Of a stretch of 64,000 nucleotides of DNA, positions 20,752 through 30,786 are shown piece by piece. The stretch comes from SZUA-36 sp963749115. Lineage in GTDB: Bacteria; Pseudomonadota; Gammaproteobacteria; Xanthomonadales; SZUA-36. The stretch lies in NCBI GenBank assembly GCA_963749115.1, contig CAVVLP010000002.1:744001-808000 (forward strand), read 5' to 3'. Every line of letters begins with the position of its first letter. Position 1 is the stretch's first letter. Under the pieces are notes generated by a model, which had not been told where the DNA came from, searched no databases, and saw only the letters and a program-made list of their open reading frames with translations. Position numbers and translations under genes: made by a program.

Positions 20752-23141
20752 ATGATCATTCGACAAGGCCGAAATCTGGCGAAGCTTTTCTACCTGATCA
20801 TTGGTCTGCATGTTCTGGTGACCTGTTCCATGGTACCAACACAGACACCTGATACCGAGGCTGTATTCATTACAGAACCAGCGTGCTGCCAATGCGGGTT
20901 TGGCCGTGTTGGCTCTTGAAGACGTCGACACGCTGATCAAGTTGGATAACGACTGGTTGGCGCAACAATTTGCGGCTGTGTTGAAGGCCCAATCAGCCTT
21001 GGGAGGAGTCTATAGATTTGATAAAATCAAAACTGTATTTAAAAATCAATACATACACTTAAGAACTATTGTTGAAATTAAAGATGAAAAAGGAAACACG
21101 ATAAGCGCCGCCCTGTCAGGGGATATCCTTTTGAATTACAGCGGTAATGGACTGGAGTGGCGCCCCCGTTTCAATCAGCTTCAAATCAGATCAAAGAACT
21201 TCACTTTTTCCGGTAGAAGCTACAATGAACCTGATGCTGAACTCACCCAGACGACACTTCAGAATCTAAATGCCGTTCTCGTACAAGCCGTTATCGAAAA
21301 TGACAGCAACACCATACCGTTGAACCCCGTTCCGCTTGGAAAGATACAGGTTGGAGCATCATTACCCGGGTTTACTGAATCAAACGCCGAGACCACGCAA
21401 TCACTCAGGGGAGTATTTATGATTGCGGGTAGCGCCGTGCTGATTGACTCATCAGTTACCAGCATCGCATTGGATTTGGCCTTTATCCCCGACCTGTCGA
21501 CCTGCCCTGCTGATGTCACTGTTTCAAGAGCCGAATTCGTCAGGGATATTGCATCCCGGGAACCTGTGGATATTGCCGGGGATATTAATAACCCGGCAGA
21601 CGTGGGCTACTTTTACTCCGAGATCGCGGGCGCAAAACGTCCCTTGACCATCATTCACTATTGGTTCGCAGACGGATTGCCCATGGTCGTTGAGGAATTG
21701 GAAGTCGGACCAAGCGAACGTTGGAGAACCTGGTCCTCAAAAGGCGGTACAAATAGCAATGCCTCGCAATGGGAAGTGCTGGTGGTTGAAAAAGAATCGG
21801 GCTGCATACTGGCTTCAAAATCCATACACACACTCGAGTCTGAGACCCCGATCACAAGGGTTAGCCAGGATCAGGCCCGCCAGACGTTCACAGAACTTCA
21901 AAATGCATTCAGCGGCAGGACATCCGCTTTCTCGATCATCAACGACAAACCCGGAATTGCACTGATTGAAGTCAGGCGCCCGTTTTTGCAGGACGTTTTA
22001 CAGGCTTCACTATCGGATTTGAGTATTGATGCTGAATTTGATAGTTCCGGTCTTTCCGTATTGCCGTTTTCGGCACAAATTCAATCGTTTGACGCCGAAA
22101 ATGTCATCTGTGAGCGTCGCGTCTGCTCACCCACTCCTGTCTGCAAAACCAGTCTGACACAATGCAAACGAATCAGGGACACCCGTGATTGCTCCTCGTG
22201 CCAGTTCCGTAACCCATTGAATAACCGCTGTGTCAGTGAGGCGGTTGATCCATTGTGCGAGGCCGCACGTAATCGGCAAAATGCCAGGTATGACGAAGAA
22301 CGCCGCATCTGTGTTACCCGCGCGGAAAACGAAAAACGTGAATGTGACAGGTTAAATGCGCAGGTGTTCAGCAGTTGCCGGATTGAAGCGGGATTTGAGG
22401 AATCTACCTGCGAATCAGTCAAATCCGGTTTGAAAGCAATCAAACGGGGTACCCCCCTGGCTCTTGTCAACACACAAGCACACAGTACGGGAAAGCTCAG
22501 CGTCAATTTCTCCAACTTCATCATTAAGGACGACCTCGCCGGTCTCATGCTGGATATGAGCTTGCAATCCAGGTTGCAACTGGATGGTAAACTAAACTTC
22601 AAGCCCGTCAACAACAAGCTGCCACTGGCCAAGTGTATTGCTGAATGGAGCGTTCCATTCAGCAGCCGGTTTGCGGGTGCGCCGGTGATTAACAGTATGC
22701 TTGGTAAACTCGAACAGGAGCCCGGCATGCTTACGGCTTATTGGTCCGGGATCGGAATCACTATTGAAGCCCAACCCTCACCCTTGGAGTCGATATTCGT
22801 GGGCAACCCGCAGCTATTGGCGAACTGTAATATTGGTTTGACGGTGAGTGATGTAGAACAGGCGGTTGCAGGTGGCGATGCAGCGTTTTTCCGTGGACAG
22901 ACAGACCTGATCATTCAGGCGATACCGACGAAAATTCACCTGGCACCGGCTACCATTCAGTTTGGAAATAAGGTTTATAGCGCGAACGCAAACTTAACGG
23001 CCCAACACCTGCAGTACGATATTCGGGAATAAAAAACTCACCGTCCCCGCATCCCTGCGAAACGGTGATGATACTTTCACTCCAACCGGCTACCAGACCT
23101 GGAACGCGGAAGAGATGTTTCCCTACAAGCTACCACGCTAA
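20752..23141 (+). CDS. Large Cys-rich lipoprotein with DUF2914 domain, two frameshifts
   Basis: A gene for about 795 residues with a lipoprotein signal (LIIGLHVLVTC, lipobox LVTC, starting at the ATG 20752). An extra base near 20867-20874 breaks the frame; joining gives NQRAANAGLAVLALEDVD. The middle (about 21610-21770) holds a DUF2914 domain recognisable by IHYWFADGLPM and ERWRTWSSKGG. A Cys-rich module follows at 22110-22420 with C-x-x-C pairs and about 17 cysteines. A second indel in the GGG at 23025-23027 hides the C-terminus: deleting one G gives DIRNKKLTVPASL and runs to TAA at 23139-23141. The function is unknown; a surface or periplasmic scaffold is a guess. Confidence 0.62.
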
Positions 23142-23362
23142 AGTTACGTCCAGTCGCCTCCCCCCCCCATCCACCTTTTTGCAAATATCGGCCACCCGCT
23201 AAAAGCGCATTGGCGAAGGTCGGGTCTTCGAGATTCTTGTTGCACCTGGGAAGTCAGCATGAGGCTTGCTGCAATGGCGTCCAAGAACCGCTAAACCATA
23301 CTAACCCGTGCGTCTGAACAGATATTGAAACAAAGATGAACACAGGATAAATATCTGATGAA

Positions 23363-24037
23363 TTAAACATTTAATCGGTAACCCAATCCGCGTACCGTCT
23401 CAATAATCGACTCAGCACCGTCATCATCAAGTTTTTTACGCAACTTTCCGATATATACATCCACAACATTTGTCAGAGGATCCATGTTCATTCCCCAGAC
23501 GTTACTGAGTATGCGTTCGCGACTGAACAAAACACCTGGATGACTCATCAATAACTCGATGATCGCAAGCTCCTTGGCGGTCATCTTGATTTCCTTGCCG
23601 GAAATGGTAAAACGCAATGACTGGCGATCAAAAGCCAATGAGCCAACTTCCAGCAATTGTTCTTCAGTGGCAACTTCGGAACTGCGCCGTGTTACCGTTT
23701 CAATACGCGCCAACAGTTCCTCGAAAGAAAACGGTTTGGTCATATAATCATCAGCACCCATACGCAAGCCGGCGATGACGTCATCGAGACTATCCATGGC
23801 GGAGAGTATGATCAAAGGTGTATTGATCTTGTTCATACGCATCTGCTGGCAAATGTCGCGACCGTGTATACCCGGTAACATCATATCAAGCAGCACAAGG
23901 TCAAAATCACCCTCAAGCGCCAGTGACAAACCTGCTTCACCATCGTTGGCCACAACTGGAAAGTGTCCTTCGGCACGCAAACCGCGCTGTAAAAAATCAG
24001 CTATTCGTATCTCGTCTTCAACAATTAGTATTCTCAT
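23363..24037 (-). CDS. OmpR-family response regulator
   Basis: A 224-residue response regulator. The receiver domain has the acidic pocket EDE near residues 7-9, the phosphorylated Asp in LVLLDMMLPG (about residue 51) and the KPFSFEELLARI switch region. The C-terminal winged-helix domain contains ERILSNVWG and ends RGLGYRLNV. Its start overlaps the stop of the kinase gene by four bases (24034-24037), so the two-component pair is co-translated with the kinase upstream. Target genes are unknown. Confidence 0.92.
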   Translation of the reverse strand: MRILIVEDEIRIADFLQRGLRAEGHFPVVANDGEAGLSLALEGDFDLVLLDMMLPGIHGRDICQQMRMNKINTPLIILSAMDSLDDVIAGLRMGADDYMTKPFSFEELLARIETVTRRSSEVATEEQLLEVGSLAFDRQSLRFTISGKEIKMTAKELAIIELLMSHPGVLFSRERILSNVWGMNMDPLTNVVDVYIGKLRKKLDDDGAESIIETVRGLGYRLNV

Positions 24038-25635
24038 GCTTCAGCCTTTAACTTCTTTTCTGCGGGAAGAACGACGGTTGCCACTGCACCTTCGCCCGGT
24101 TTGCCAGCTAGTGTAATTCTACCTTCATGCGCCTCAACAATCGCCTTGGCTACAGGCAGACCCAGTCCGGTGCCACGCGCATGGCTCTGCGCGTTGCCAC
24201 CACGGAAGAAACGCTGAAATGCCTGTCGTGCCTCATCTTCAGTCAGGCCAATTCCGGTGTCCTTTATCTTCACAAAAATCTCTTTGTCAGCCTTGCTCAA
24301 ACTCACTGTTACTGTTCCATCACGCTTGGAATAGCGCAAGGCATTATCAATCAATATTGAAAAAACCTGGCGCAAACGCCCGGCATCACCCATAACCATG
24401 ATATCGCTTTCCCCCAACTCCTGTTCAAGATTGATTCCATTTTGTTCAGCCTTGGTACTGAAATCAGCACAGGTAGCCGCTAGCAGGCTGTTAATCGACA
24501 CCTGGCGGACTTTCAGGCGTGGCTCACCGGCGTCAGCACGTGCGATAAACAACAGGTCATCAACAAGACGTGTGGCCCGTTCGGTCTGCTCCATGACCCG
24601 CGCAAGTGTCTCCTGGTATTCCACCCTGGTCTTGTCCTTGCCCCTCAGAGCGATTTCAGACTCACCACGGATGACGGTCAGCGGGGTCCGGAACTCATGG
24701 GAGATATCCGCCAGTAGCTTACGTCTGTTTTCATCCACGACTTCAAGTATTTCATTGCTGCTTTTCAGGGCCCGGGTACGCTCTTCGACAATTGCCTCAA
24801 GCCGAATATTGGAGTCGCGCATACCAGTCCTGTGCTCGGCCAGTTGACGTGCCATCGTATTAAATGCAGCACCCAGTTGTTCAAACTCCTTTTCGCGCAA
24901 TTCGGGAATACGATGGTTCAATTCATCATTTGTAAAGGCCTGTGCACCATGGTGCAACTCGTTAACGGAACGGGTCAGGTTACGTGAAAAAAACCATGCA
25001 ATCATCGCCGTCAACCCTGCCAGGGTCAGCATAAACAGCGGTAATACACCGGTAATATAACGCGCCAGGGATACTGTTTCGGTATTCGCTTCCGACAGCT
25101 TATTGCTACTGACCGCGAGAGTTTCAAGCATCAGTTCGTCGAATAATTCTGCCGTTCCCGAACCACGTAAGCGTTCCAGTTCGACCCTTGCATCAGCCGG
25201 CCGTTGCTCTTCCAGGGCTGTCCTGATGGTCTCACCCGAGCTTATGATCGCCTCAACAAGTCTTTCCATCTCGTTAAGGATTTCCATTTCGCCTGTTTCA
25301 TCAGCAGAACTATGCAGTTCATTTTCTTTTGCCAGGGCATGTCGGATATCGATAATTGTGGTTCGCAAAATCTGAACATTGTCATGCCAGCGCGGTAAAT
25401 CGCCAATCGCTTCATAGGCAACGCTGTCTTCGATCAGCTTGAGTTTTTGTGCGGTTTGTGCGGAAAGAATACGATGGCCATTCAAGACGGAATTGGCAAT
25501 GGTGACGCGTTCAACGTCATATTCAAACCACTGAACGCTGTCATAGAAATACCATGCAAGTGCCAACGTTATGGCAAACATTGCGCCAAACGCCAAGTGC
25601 AATTTTCGACTGAAACTCGTCTTCCTCGCTGCCAT
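24034..25635 (-). CDS. Membrane sensor histidine kinase
   Basis: A kinase of about 533 residues starting at the ATG 25635 (MAARKTSF); the frame extends to a TTG at 25689. Two membrane helices flank a mostly helical periplasmic sensor of about 150 residues, followed by HAMP (HHGAQAFTNDELNHRI), the phosphoacceptor His in ADISHEFRTPLTVIRGE, and the ATPase boxes DNALRYS, DTGIGL and GTGLGLPVAKAIV. It forms an operon with the response regulator downstream. The helical sensor resembles four-helix-bundle ligand domains; the signal is unknown. Confidence 0.9.
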   Translation of the reverse strand: MAARKTSFSRKLHLAFGAMFAITLALAWYFYDSVQWFEYDVERVTIANSVLNGHRILSAQTAQKLKLIEDSVAYEAIGDLPRWHDNVQILRTTIIDIRHALAKENELHSSADETGEMEILNEMERLVEAIISSGETIRTALEEQRPADARVELERLRGSGTAELFDELMLETLAVSSNKLSEANTETVSLARYITGVLPLFMLTLAGLTAMIAWFFSRNLTRSVNELHHGAQAFTNDELNHRIPELREKEFEQLGAAFNTMARQLAEHRTGMRDSNIRLEAIVEERTRALKSSNEILEVVDENRRKLLADISHEFRTPLTVIRGESEIALRGKDKTRVEYQETLARVMEQTERATRLVDDLLFIARADAGEPRLKVRQVSINSLLAATCADFSTKAEQNGINLEQELGESDIMVMGDAGRLRQVFSILIDNALRYSKRDGTVTVSLSKADKEIFVKIKDTGIGLTEDEARQAFQRFFRGGNAQSHARGTGLGLPVAKAIVEAHEGRITLAGKPGEGAVATVVLPAEKKLKAEA

Positions 25636-25706
25636 TTCCGTATTGGGTCCTGGTTCCCTCCAGTAATTCGGCTTAAGGATACCAAACAATATACAAGTAC
25701 AATAGA

Positions 25707-26639
25707 ATGGTTTACTTCAACACTGATCCGAAGCCAGGAACACACCGTTTGAAACTGCTAATTATTTTTAACCCCAATGCCGCTTTCGGTCGTTCGGTTA
25801 AGAAGCTCGCGGCAATCAAGGCCAAGTTCAGGAGCCTGGGTATTAAAACGACATTCATTCCAACCGAATATGCGGGGCATGGCAGGGAACTGGTCGCCAA
25901 AGCCGAACTTTCGGGTTTCGACGGACTGGTCGCGGCAGGTGGTGACGGGACCGCCTTCGAAGTCCTGAATGGTCTTTACCAGCATCCAAAACCTGCGCGT
26001 ATACCCCTGGGTCTGTTACCCATTGGCACCGGCAATGCCTTCTCACGTGAACTGGCTTTGCAAACGGACGTTTTGACAGAAGCCATTGAACTGCTGCAAC
26101 GGGGACATACCCGGCAGGTGGATGTCGGTTTTGTACAATCTGCCGATTCCAGTTTTTATTTTTTAAATATTGTATCCATGGGTTTTGCGGTGGATGCCGG
26201 ACGGGTGGCACTTAAACTGAAGTTCCTCGGTAAAAACGCCTACACGCTGGCAACATTGTGGCAGGTATTAAAGTTAAAGAGCTACCCACTGCTGATGGAA
26301 ATCGATGGCGAATCTATAAGCAGCGACAATATTTTCGTCACCTTCTCCAACAGCCGTTATACCGGTACACATTTTCTGATTGCACCGGATGCCAGAATCG
26401 ATGACGGGCTACTCGATGTGACGATCCTCGAGCGCCTGCCCCGCGTGCGATTGCTTAAACTTTTCCCGAGCATCTACAGCGGTACTCACGTTCAGTACAA
26501 TGAAGTCTCAACTTATAAGGCCTCCCGCATCAAAATTCTCTCACCACGGGGTTTTCTGTTAGGCCCCGATGGTGAGTTTTGCGGCAGCACGCCGGCGGAA
26601 ATTGGATGTCTGCCGAATGACCTGACTATTTTTTCCTGA
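25707..26639 (+). CDS. Diacylglycerol/lipid kinase family protein
   Basis: A lipid kinase of the DagK/YegS family, about 300 residues. It phosphorylates diacylglycerol-like or sphingoid lipids at the membrane. The nucleotide site AAGGDGTAFEVLNGL follows NPNAAFGRSVKKL, and the product-binding part has LPIGTGNAFSREL. The frame opens at ATG 25707, but a TTG at 25749 preceded by CAGGAA gives LKLLIIFNPNA, the normal start of the family, and is equally possible. It is divergent from the two-component operon. Confidence 0.88.
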   Translation: MVYFNTDPKPGTHRLKLLIIFNPNAAFGRSVKKLAAIKAKFRSLGIKTTFIPTEYAGHGRELVAKAELSGFDGLVAAGGDGTAFEVLNGLYQHPKPARIPLGLLPIGTGNAFSRELALQTDVLTEAIELLQRGHTRQVDVGFVQSADSSFYFLNIVSMGFAVDAGRVALKLKFLGKNAYTLATLWQVLKLKSYPLLMEIDGESISSDNIFVTFSNSRYTGTHFLIAPDARIDDGLLDVTILERLPRVRLLKLFPSIYSGTHVQYNEVSTYKASRIKILSPRGFLLGPDGEFCGSTPAEIGCLPNDLTIFS

Positions 26640-26806
26640 CCAGGCCGGGACTTTAGACCATAGCGGAAGCGGGGATAGTGGCGAAATATGCATCTTGCTG
26701 GTGAAATCACCCAGGCACTGTCACAAGAATCCCGATATTCCCGCAACCTTTTGCATCCCCGCTACGTCATACGCATTGGAGTCACACCAATTGACGCATC
26801 CGTGGG

Positions 26807-26824
26807 GCCAGCTTACCAGCTGGC
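26807..26824 (+). promoter_or_regulatory. 7-bp hairpin upstream of the DUF4097 gene
   Basis: GCCAGCT and AGCTGGC pair around the loop TACC. A possible -35 TTGCAT at 26832-26837 and a -10-like TGTAAA at 26855-26860 with 17 bases between lie just downstream. The hairpin may end the upstream transcript or lie in a promoter region; it has no following T-run. Confidence 0.3.
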
Positions 26825-26879
26825 TCTATTCTTGCATTTATAGATTTGATGACTTGTAAATATTCTGGAGTAAGGACAA

Positions 26880-27695
26880 TGAAACCCATGAGAACAGCCA
26901 TGACCTATCCAATCCGGTTTTGGGCAATACTACTTACCGCCCTACTGATCTACCAATTCAGCACCGAAGCATCCGCAGAAAGTTGTAAATACGAAAAGAA
27001 AATTGAAAAGACACTTGATCTATCCAAGAGCGAACTTCTGAGCATTGACGCAAGGGCAGGAGATCTGGATATCGTGGGAGTTTCCGAATCCGGTCAGGCA
27101 CTTATCCACGCCAGGGTATGCGCTTCAAAGGAAGCATGGTTAGAACAATCAGAAGTATCCACCACTTCCGGAAAACGCGCAGAGATTGCGGCCGTTCTAC
27201 CCGAGACAGACGGTGGCTGGACATCATTCGGCAACAACTACATCTGGATGGATTTGAATATCGAAGTGCCACAGGACCTGGCCCTGGATATCAGGGACAG
27301 CAGCGGCGATATGTCGTTAAAGAACATTGCCGCAGTCGAGATCCAGGATAGCTCGGGCGATATTGAAGTCGAGGGTGCACGAGGCTCGATCTCCGTCCGC
27401 GATTCCTCCGGTGATATCGAAATTGACGGAGCGGAGGGTGACCTGACCATCGAGTCTGACAGTTCCGGTGATATTGATGCCATGGACATCAACGGTAACG
27501 TAATTGTCGTGTCGGATAGTTCGGGTGATATCGAAGTTTCCGATGTTAGCGACAACGTCGTGGTCGAACGCGACTCTTCCGGTGATATAAGTGTGAGGGA
27601 CGTCGGTGGCGATTTCCGCGTTCTCAAAGACGGCAGCGGTGGCATCAGTTCGCACGGACGTCAAAGGCGAAGTGGATATACCCAGTAAGAACTGA
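26880..27695 (+). CDS. DUF4097-like secreted repeat protein, C-terminal frameshift
   Basis: A secreted beta-solenoid protein of about 270 residues. The ATG at 26880 has GGAG eight bases upstream; the signal peptide ends near TEASAES. From about residue 130 it has a regular repeat of 18-20 residues marked by DSSGDI/DSSGDM, seven or eight copies, the type of turn seen in DUF4097 proteins. The last repeat is followed by a one-base shift near 27648: reading past an extra A gives VRTDVKGEVDIPSKN with a TGA at 27693-27695; unshifted the frame stops at 27688. Function unknown, probably an envelope-located adhesin-like or sensor scaffold. Confidence 0.72.
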
Positions 27696-27710
27696 TCGGT
27701 TTTAAACCCG

Positions 27711-28838
27711 TTATTGATTTTCAAGACAATGGGTGACCGTGCAAACCACGGCACCCAGTGTCCAGTCGACGTCAGTTGTTTCAGCATCCACCGGTATCCC
27801 CAGTTGATCCAGAACCTCCTGCAGGTAGACCGCCCGGAAACATGAACTGACTGCTTCAAACCCGCTATCTGTACCCAGCCGACAGAACTGATCAATATCA
27901 GTGTCCTTCATATAACGAAAAGCATCACTCAAATACCAGCGCAGACCATCCGCACTACTGACGTAGCTGCTGACATCGGCAGCAGCGTGTGAAAAACCCG
28001 TCATCCCAACGGCACAATCAGCAGGCTTCCAGTCCGGATCATTCAGACCGGCACCACGGGCGCAGGCGGGTAAATATCCAATTTTCTTCCAGGCCTCATC
28101 CTGTCCCCAACCCAGGAAGGAATGGCTATAGACCGGGACGATCTGACCCTTCACCCTGATCTGTCTGGACGTCTCACAGGCGGGGCACACAAAGGTGACC
28201 TGCATGGAAGCACCCCCCATCTCAGCAACACCAAAATTGCCATCATCCTGCCCTTCCCGTGTCGCCAGCCAGGCAAACAAACCTTCCTCAAAGCCGTTGA
28301 GTGTACGCGTGGTCACGGGCATTCCGACTGCGGCACTGAGTCGTTTGTTGAGCATTTCCCAGAGCTTTTCACTGGCGTGGGGGTTTTGTTGCTCTGCCAG
28401 ACGCATACCTGCAGTTGCATTAACGCTGACAGCATCAAGCCGGCATTCTTTTTGCCAGTCGAAAGCAGGCCATCGTGGAATACCCTTTTTGTTGAGCGGG
28501 CCATCACTACGAATCCTGTCGATCGCAGCGACAATATCATCAACCACACTGCCTGCATCCGACATGGTTTTTCCGCGAATCCCCCGGGCAGGGTCTGCCA
28601 GTGCAGCGGTTCTCGGGCCGCGATGCTTAATCCAACCCGTTGCCGATTGTTCATAAATATAAAGACGGGTTCGCGTGCTGCCTGCGTCGTAAATAATATG
28701 ACAGCCAGGGACATCGTCAGCGATTGATTGCTGTTCAACCGGGGTCGTACATGAGGCCGTCAACAATAACAGTATCATCAGTGACGAACACCAGCGCAGC
28801 GCTACGCTAATAAATCCGAATCCCTGTTTTACCGTCAT
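27711..28838 (-). CDS. GDA1/CD39-family nucleoside triphosphate diphosphohydrolase lipoprotein
   Basis: A 375-residue apyrase-like enzyme that splits NTPs and NDPs to NMP. The signal is a lipoprotein type (LLLTASC, Cys near residue 30). All five apyrase conserved regions are visible: DAGSTRTRLYIY, NATAGMRL, GLFAWLATREG, AEMGGASMQVTF and YSHSFLGWGQDEA. It should be anchored in the envelope and face the periplasm or outside. CD39-like enzymes are mainly eukaryotic, with a few in bacteria such as Legionella. It converges with the DUF4097 gene (15 bases between stops). Confidence 0.92.
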   Translation of the reverse strand: MTVKQGFGFISVALRWCSSLMILLLLTASCTTPVEQQSIADDVPGCHIIYDAGSTRTRLYIYEQSATGWIKHRGPRTAALADPARGIRGKTMSDAGSVVDDIVAAIDRIRSDGPLNKKGIPRWPAFDWQKECRLDAVSVNATAGMRLAEQQNPHASEKLWEMLNKRLSAAVGMPVTTRTLNGFEEGLFAWLATREGQDDGNFGVAEMGGASMQVTFVCPACETSRQIRVKGQIVPVYSHSFLGWGQDEAWKKIGYLPACARGAGLNDPDWKPADCAVGMTGFSHAAADVSSYVSSADGLRWYLSDAFRYMKDTDIDQFCRLGTDSGFEAVSSCFRAVYLQEVLDQLGIPVDAETTDVDWTLGAVVCTVTHCLENQ

Positions 28839-28963
28839 GAGGTATTACTCCGTTAGCAATACCTACAGTTTAGCCTGATGACGCAGAATCTGTTGTAGCA
28901 GGCGTCTTGACCCGGGGTTGGATGACATATTCCCGGCAAACAGCAACTCAGCGTCGCAGCAAA

Positions 28964-29401
28964 TCACGTCAAGTGCTGCTTAACCCATTGTTCAATCTGT
29001 CCGCCCATCATCGCACCGGCTTGCCGGGCGATTTCCTTACCGTTTTTGAACAATACCAGTGTCGGAATGCTGCGAATATCAAACTGCGCGCCAATTTGTT
29101 GTTCTTCCTCGGTATTCAACTTTGCCAGCCTGACCCCAGGCTCCAGCGCAATTGCTGCTTTTTCAAACGCAGGGGCCATCATTTTGCAAGGACCGCACCA
29201 GGGCGCCCAGAAGTCCACCAATACCGGTATCTCGCTATTGGTTATCTGCTTGTGAAAATTTTCTGATGTGAGTTCAACGGGCTTTGCGGCAAAAATGCTT
29301 TTGCTGCATTTGCCACACAGTGGATTATCACCAAGACGCTCGGCTGGAATTCTGTTCACTGCGCCACAATAGGGACATACGACTTTTTTGGAAAAACTCA
29401 T
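28964..29401 (-). CDS. trxC: Thioredoxin 2
   Basis: A 145-residue thioredoxin 2. The N-terminus carries the zinc-binding pair CPYC and CGKC, and the thioredoxin domain has the active site WCGPC in DFWAPWCGPCKMM plus the cis-Pro region RSIPTLVLF. It reduces disulphides in the cytoplasm, with a role under oxidative stress. The gene is alone on the minus strand. Length and motifs are normal. Confidence 0.95.
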   Translation of the reverse strand: MSFSKKVVCPYCGAVNRIPAERLGDNPLCGKCSKSIFAAKPVELTSENFHKQITNSEIPVLVDFWAPWCGPCKMMAPAFEKAAIALEPGVRLAKLNTEEEQQIGAQFDIRSIPTLVLFKNGKEIARQAGAMMGGQIEQWVKQHLT

Positions 29402-29592
29402 TCTGCATCCTCTGAATCAACCGGGGCTCTCCGGTTTGTATATTAATCATTACTAATGTATGTAAGGACCAACACACCCGGATTCAAGATCGGTTATATC
29501 GGGTTCACAGCACTGCTGTCGCACTAAATCAAGACACCACACCCCCTCGGCTACGATAGTGCTATCCATTAGGCATGCCATCGGCGTGTCCA
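29402..29592. other. Intergenic region left of foldback element A, with half-element remnant
   Basis: No gene is seen. From about 29527 this sequence is homologous, in inverse orientation, to the spacer and one arm of elements D/E at 49227-49292. It therefore contains the arm of an E-like element without the core or second arm. This is the flank of element A. Confidence 0.55.
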
Positions 29593-29701
29593 GAGCCGGG
29601 GTGGTTAGTGATTGCCAGGACCGTGAGCGACAGGACGTCGCGACCGAGCCCACACGGACGTGCTTGTGGCGAGTCCTGGCAATCACTAATCACCCCGGCT
29701 C
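29593..29701 (+). repeat. Foldback element copy A
   Basis: Arms 29593-29621 and 29673-29701 pair over 29 bases with only one non-Watson-Crick pair (a G-T). The folded core contains stem GCGAC/GTCGC with loop AGGAC (29627-29641), flanked by GA/GA, and a second hairpin with GCC/GGC and CAC/GTG stems, loop ACGGAC and a 3-prime bulge CTTGT (29648-29670). The ends of the core are CAGGAC and GTCCTG, shared by all copies. Same arms as copy D. No open reading frame of interest. The strand is that of the reference core orientation. Confidence 0.85.
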
Positions 29702-29915
29702 CCCACCGACAACACAATGGGTTCTCAGGAATTTTTTTCATTCGAATTTTTGGTCAGCTGATTGGATGGGACTACAAAATGATTGCCGGGATTGTTTGGT
29801 GTATATTTCCCAGCTGTGTATCTGAAAATTAAAGATACCTGCGGGATTCAGAATGATTCGAATTAACAGGAACCAGTGAAACCTTTGACCAGGAGATGGT
29901 TAGCACACGACTGAC
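29702..29915. other. Intergenic region right of foldback element A
   Basis: No gene seen. The first 15 bases are still similar to the flank of copy D; the rest shows no repeat. The region leads into the phosphodiesterase gene. Confidence 0.4.
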
Positions 29916-30770
29916 ATGACGCTGCTTATACAGATCTCTGATACCCATATCCTGCCGCCGGGAAAAGTTCTCTATGGCGAAATCGATACCGCTCTTCATC
30001 TGCAGGAAACGGTACAGAAAATTAATCGTATGCGACCCGTACCTGACGCGGTGTTTTTTACCGGTGACCTCGTGGAGCACGGCGACAAGGCCAGCTACGA
30101 ATATTTTATTGAACTGATTGAACCTTTAACGATGCCGGCCTGGGTTATTCCGGGAAATCACGACAATCCGCAATCGATGCGCAAAATCTTTGCAGGTACC
30201 GGCTACTTCCCGGTTGCTGAGCCTGGCCACCAGTATGCGATTGAAGATTTTCCGTTCAGAATACTGGCACTTAACAGTCACTCCGATGGTACCGAACTAC
30301 CGGAGTTTAATGAGCAAAAATTGACCTGGTTACAGGATCAGCTGGGTCGCTCGAAAAAACCCGTGTTGATTGCCATTCACCATCCACCGATGACCACCGG
30401 TATTGAATTGATCGATATGGGTGGGTCGGACTGGTTTCAGGGAATAAAGTCGGTACTCGCTGAACACAGCCAGGTGAAACTTGTGATCTGCGGACATTGC
30501 CACATCGACCTTTGTGGCCGTATCGGGCAGGTACCGGTTTACATGGCGCCAGCCAACTCCCACCAGCTGATTGCAACACGTGGTTTAAAAATGGCACCTT
30601 CAACTGTCAACAAGGCAGGTGTAGCCACGCTGCATCACTTTATTGATGGCGAGTTCCTCAGTGGCAGTCAGCCATGGCCGGATAATGTGGAAGATCAACG
30701 TATCGACAAGAAATCGGGTCTTTCCTGGGAAAAACTGAAAAAAAAGATGATGGGTTCACGTGTCGCTTAA
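29916..30770 (+). CDS. Calcineurin-like phosphodiesterase (CpdA/Icc type)
   Basis: A 284-residue metallophosphoesterase of the cyclic-nucleotide phosphodiesterase type. The metal ligands are in ISDTHI, FFTGDLVEHG, IPGNHDN, IAIHHPP and ICGHCHID, in the standard order. CpdA-type enzymes hydrolyse 3',5'-cAMP or related phosphodiesters. Length and motifs are normal; the substrate is inferred from the family. It converges with the exporter gene. Confidence 0.88.
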   Translation: MTLLIQISDTHILPPGKVLYGEIDTALHLQETVQKINRMRPVPDAVFFTGDLVEHGDKASYEYFIELIEPLTMPAWVIPGNHDNPQSMRKIFAGTGYFPVAEPGHQYAIEDFPFRILALNSHSDGTELPEFNEQKLTWLQDQLGRSKKPVLIAIHHPPMTTGIELIDMGGSDWFQGIKSVLAEHSQVKLVICGHCHIDLCGRIGQVPVYMAPANSHQLIATRGLKMAPSTVNKAGVATLHHFIDGEFLSGSQPWPDNVEDQRIDKKSGLSWEKLKKKMMGSRVA

Positions 30771-30786
30771 CACCTTGCGCTAACGC

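Noticed and set aside
20701..20940. Minus-strand frame before the DUF2914 lipoprotein
   Set aside because: It is antisense to the lipoprotein signal region, which has a clear lipobox.
23160..23168. Run of nine C as a phase-variation tract
   Set aside because: It lies in a noncoding stretch between the DUF2914 gene and the response regulator and no gene or promoter crosses it.
29559..29825. Open frames through foldback element A
   Set aside because: They only read through the palindromic arms and core; the same sequences occur in inverse orientation at 49 kb and encode unrelated peptides.
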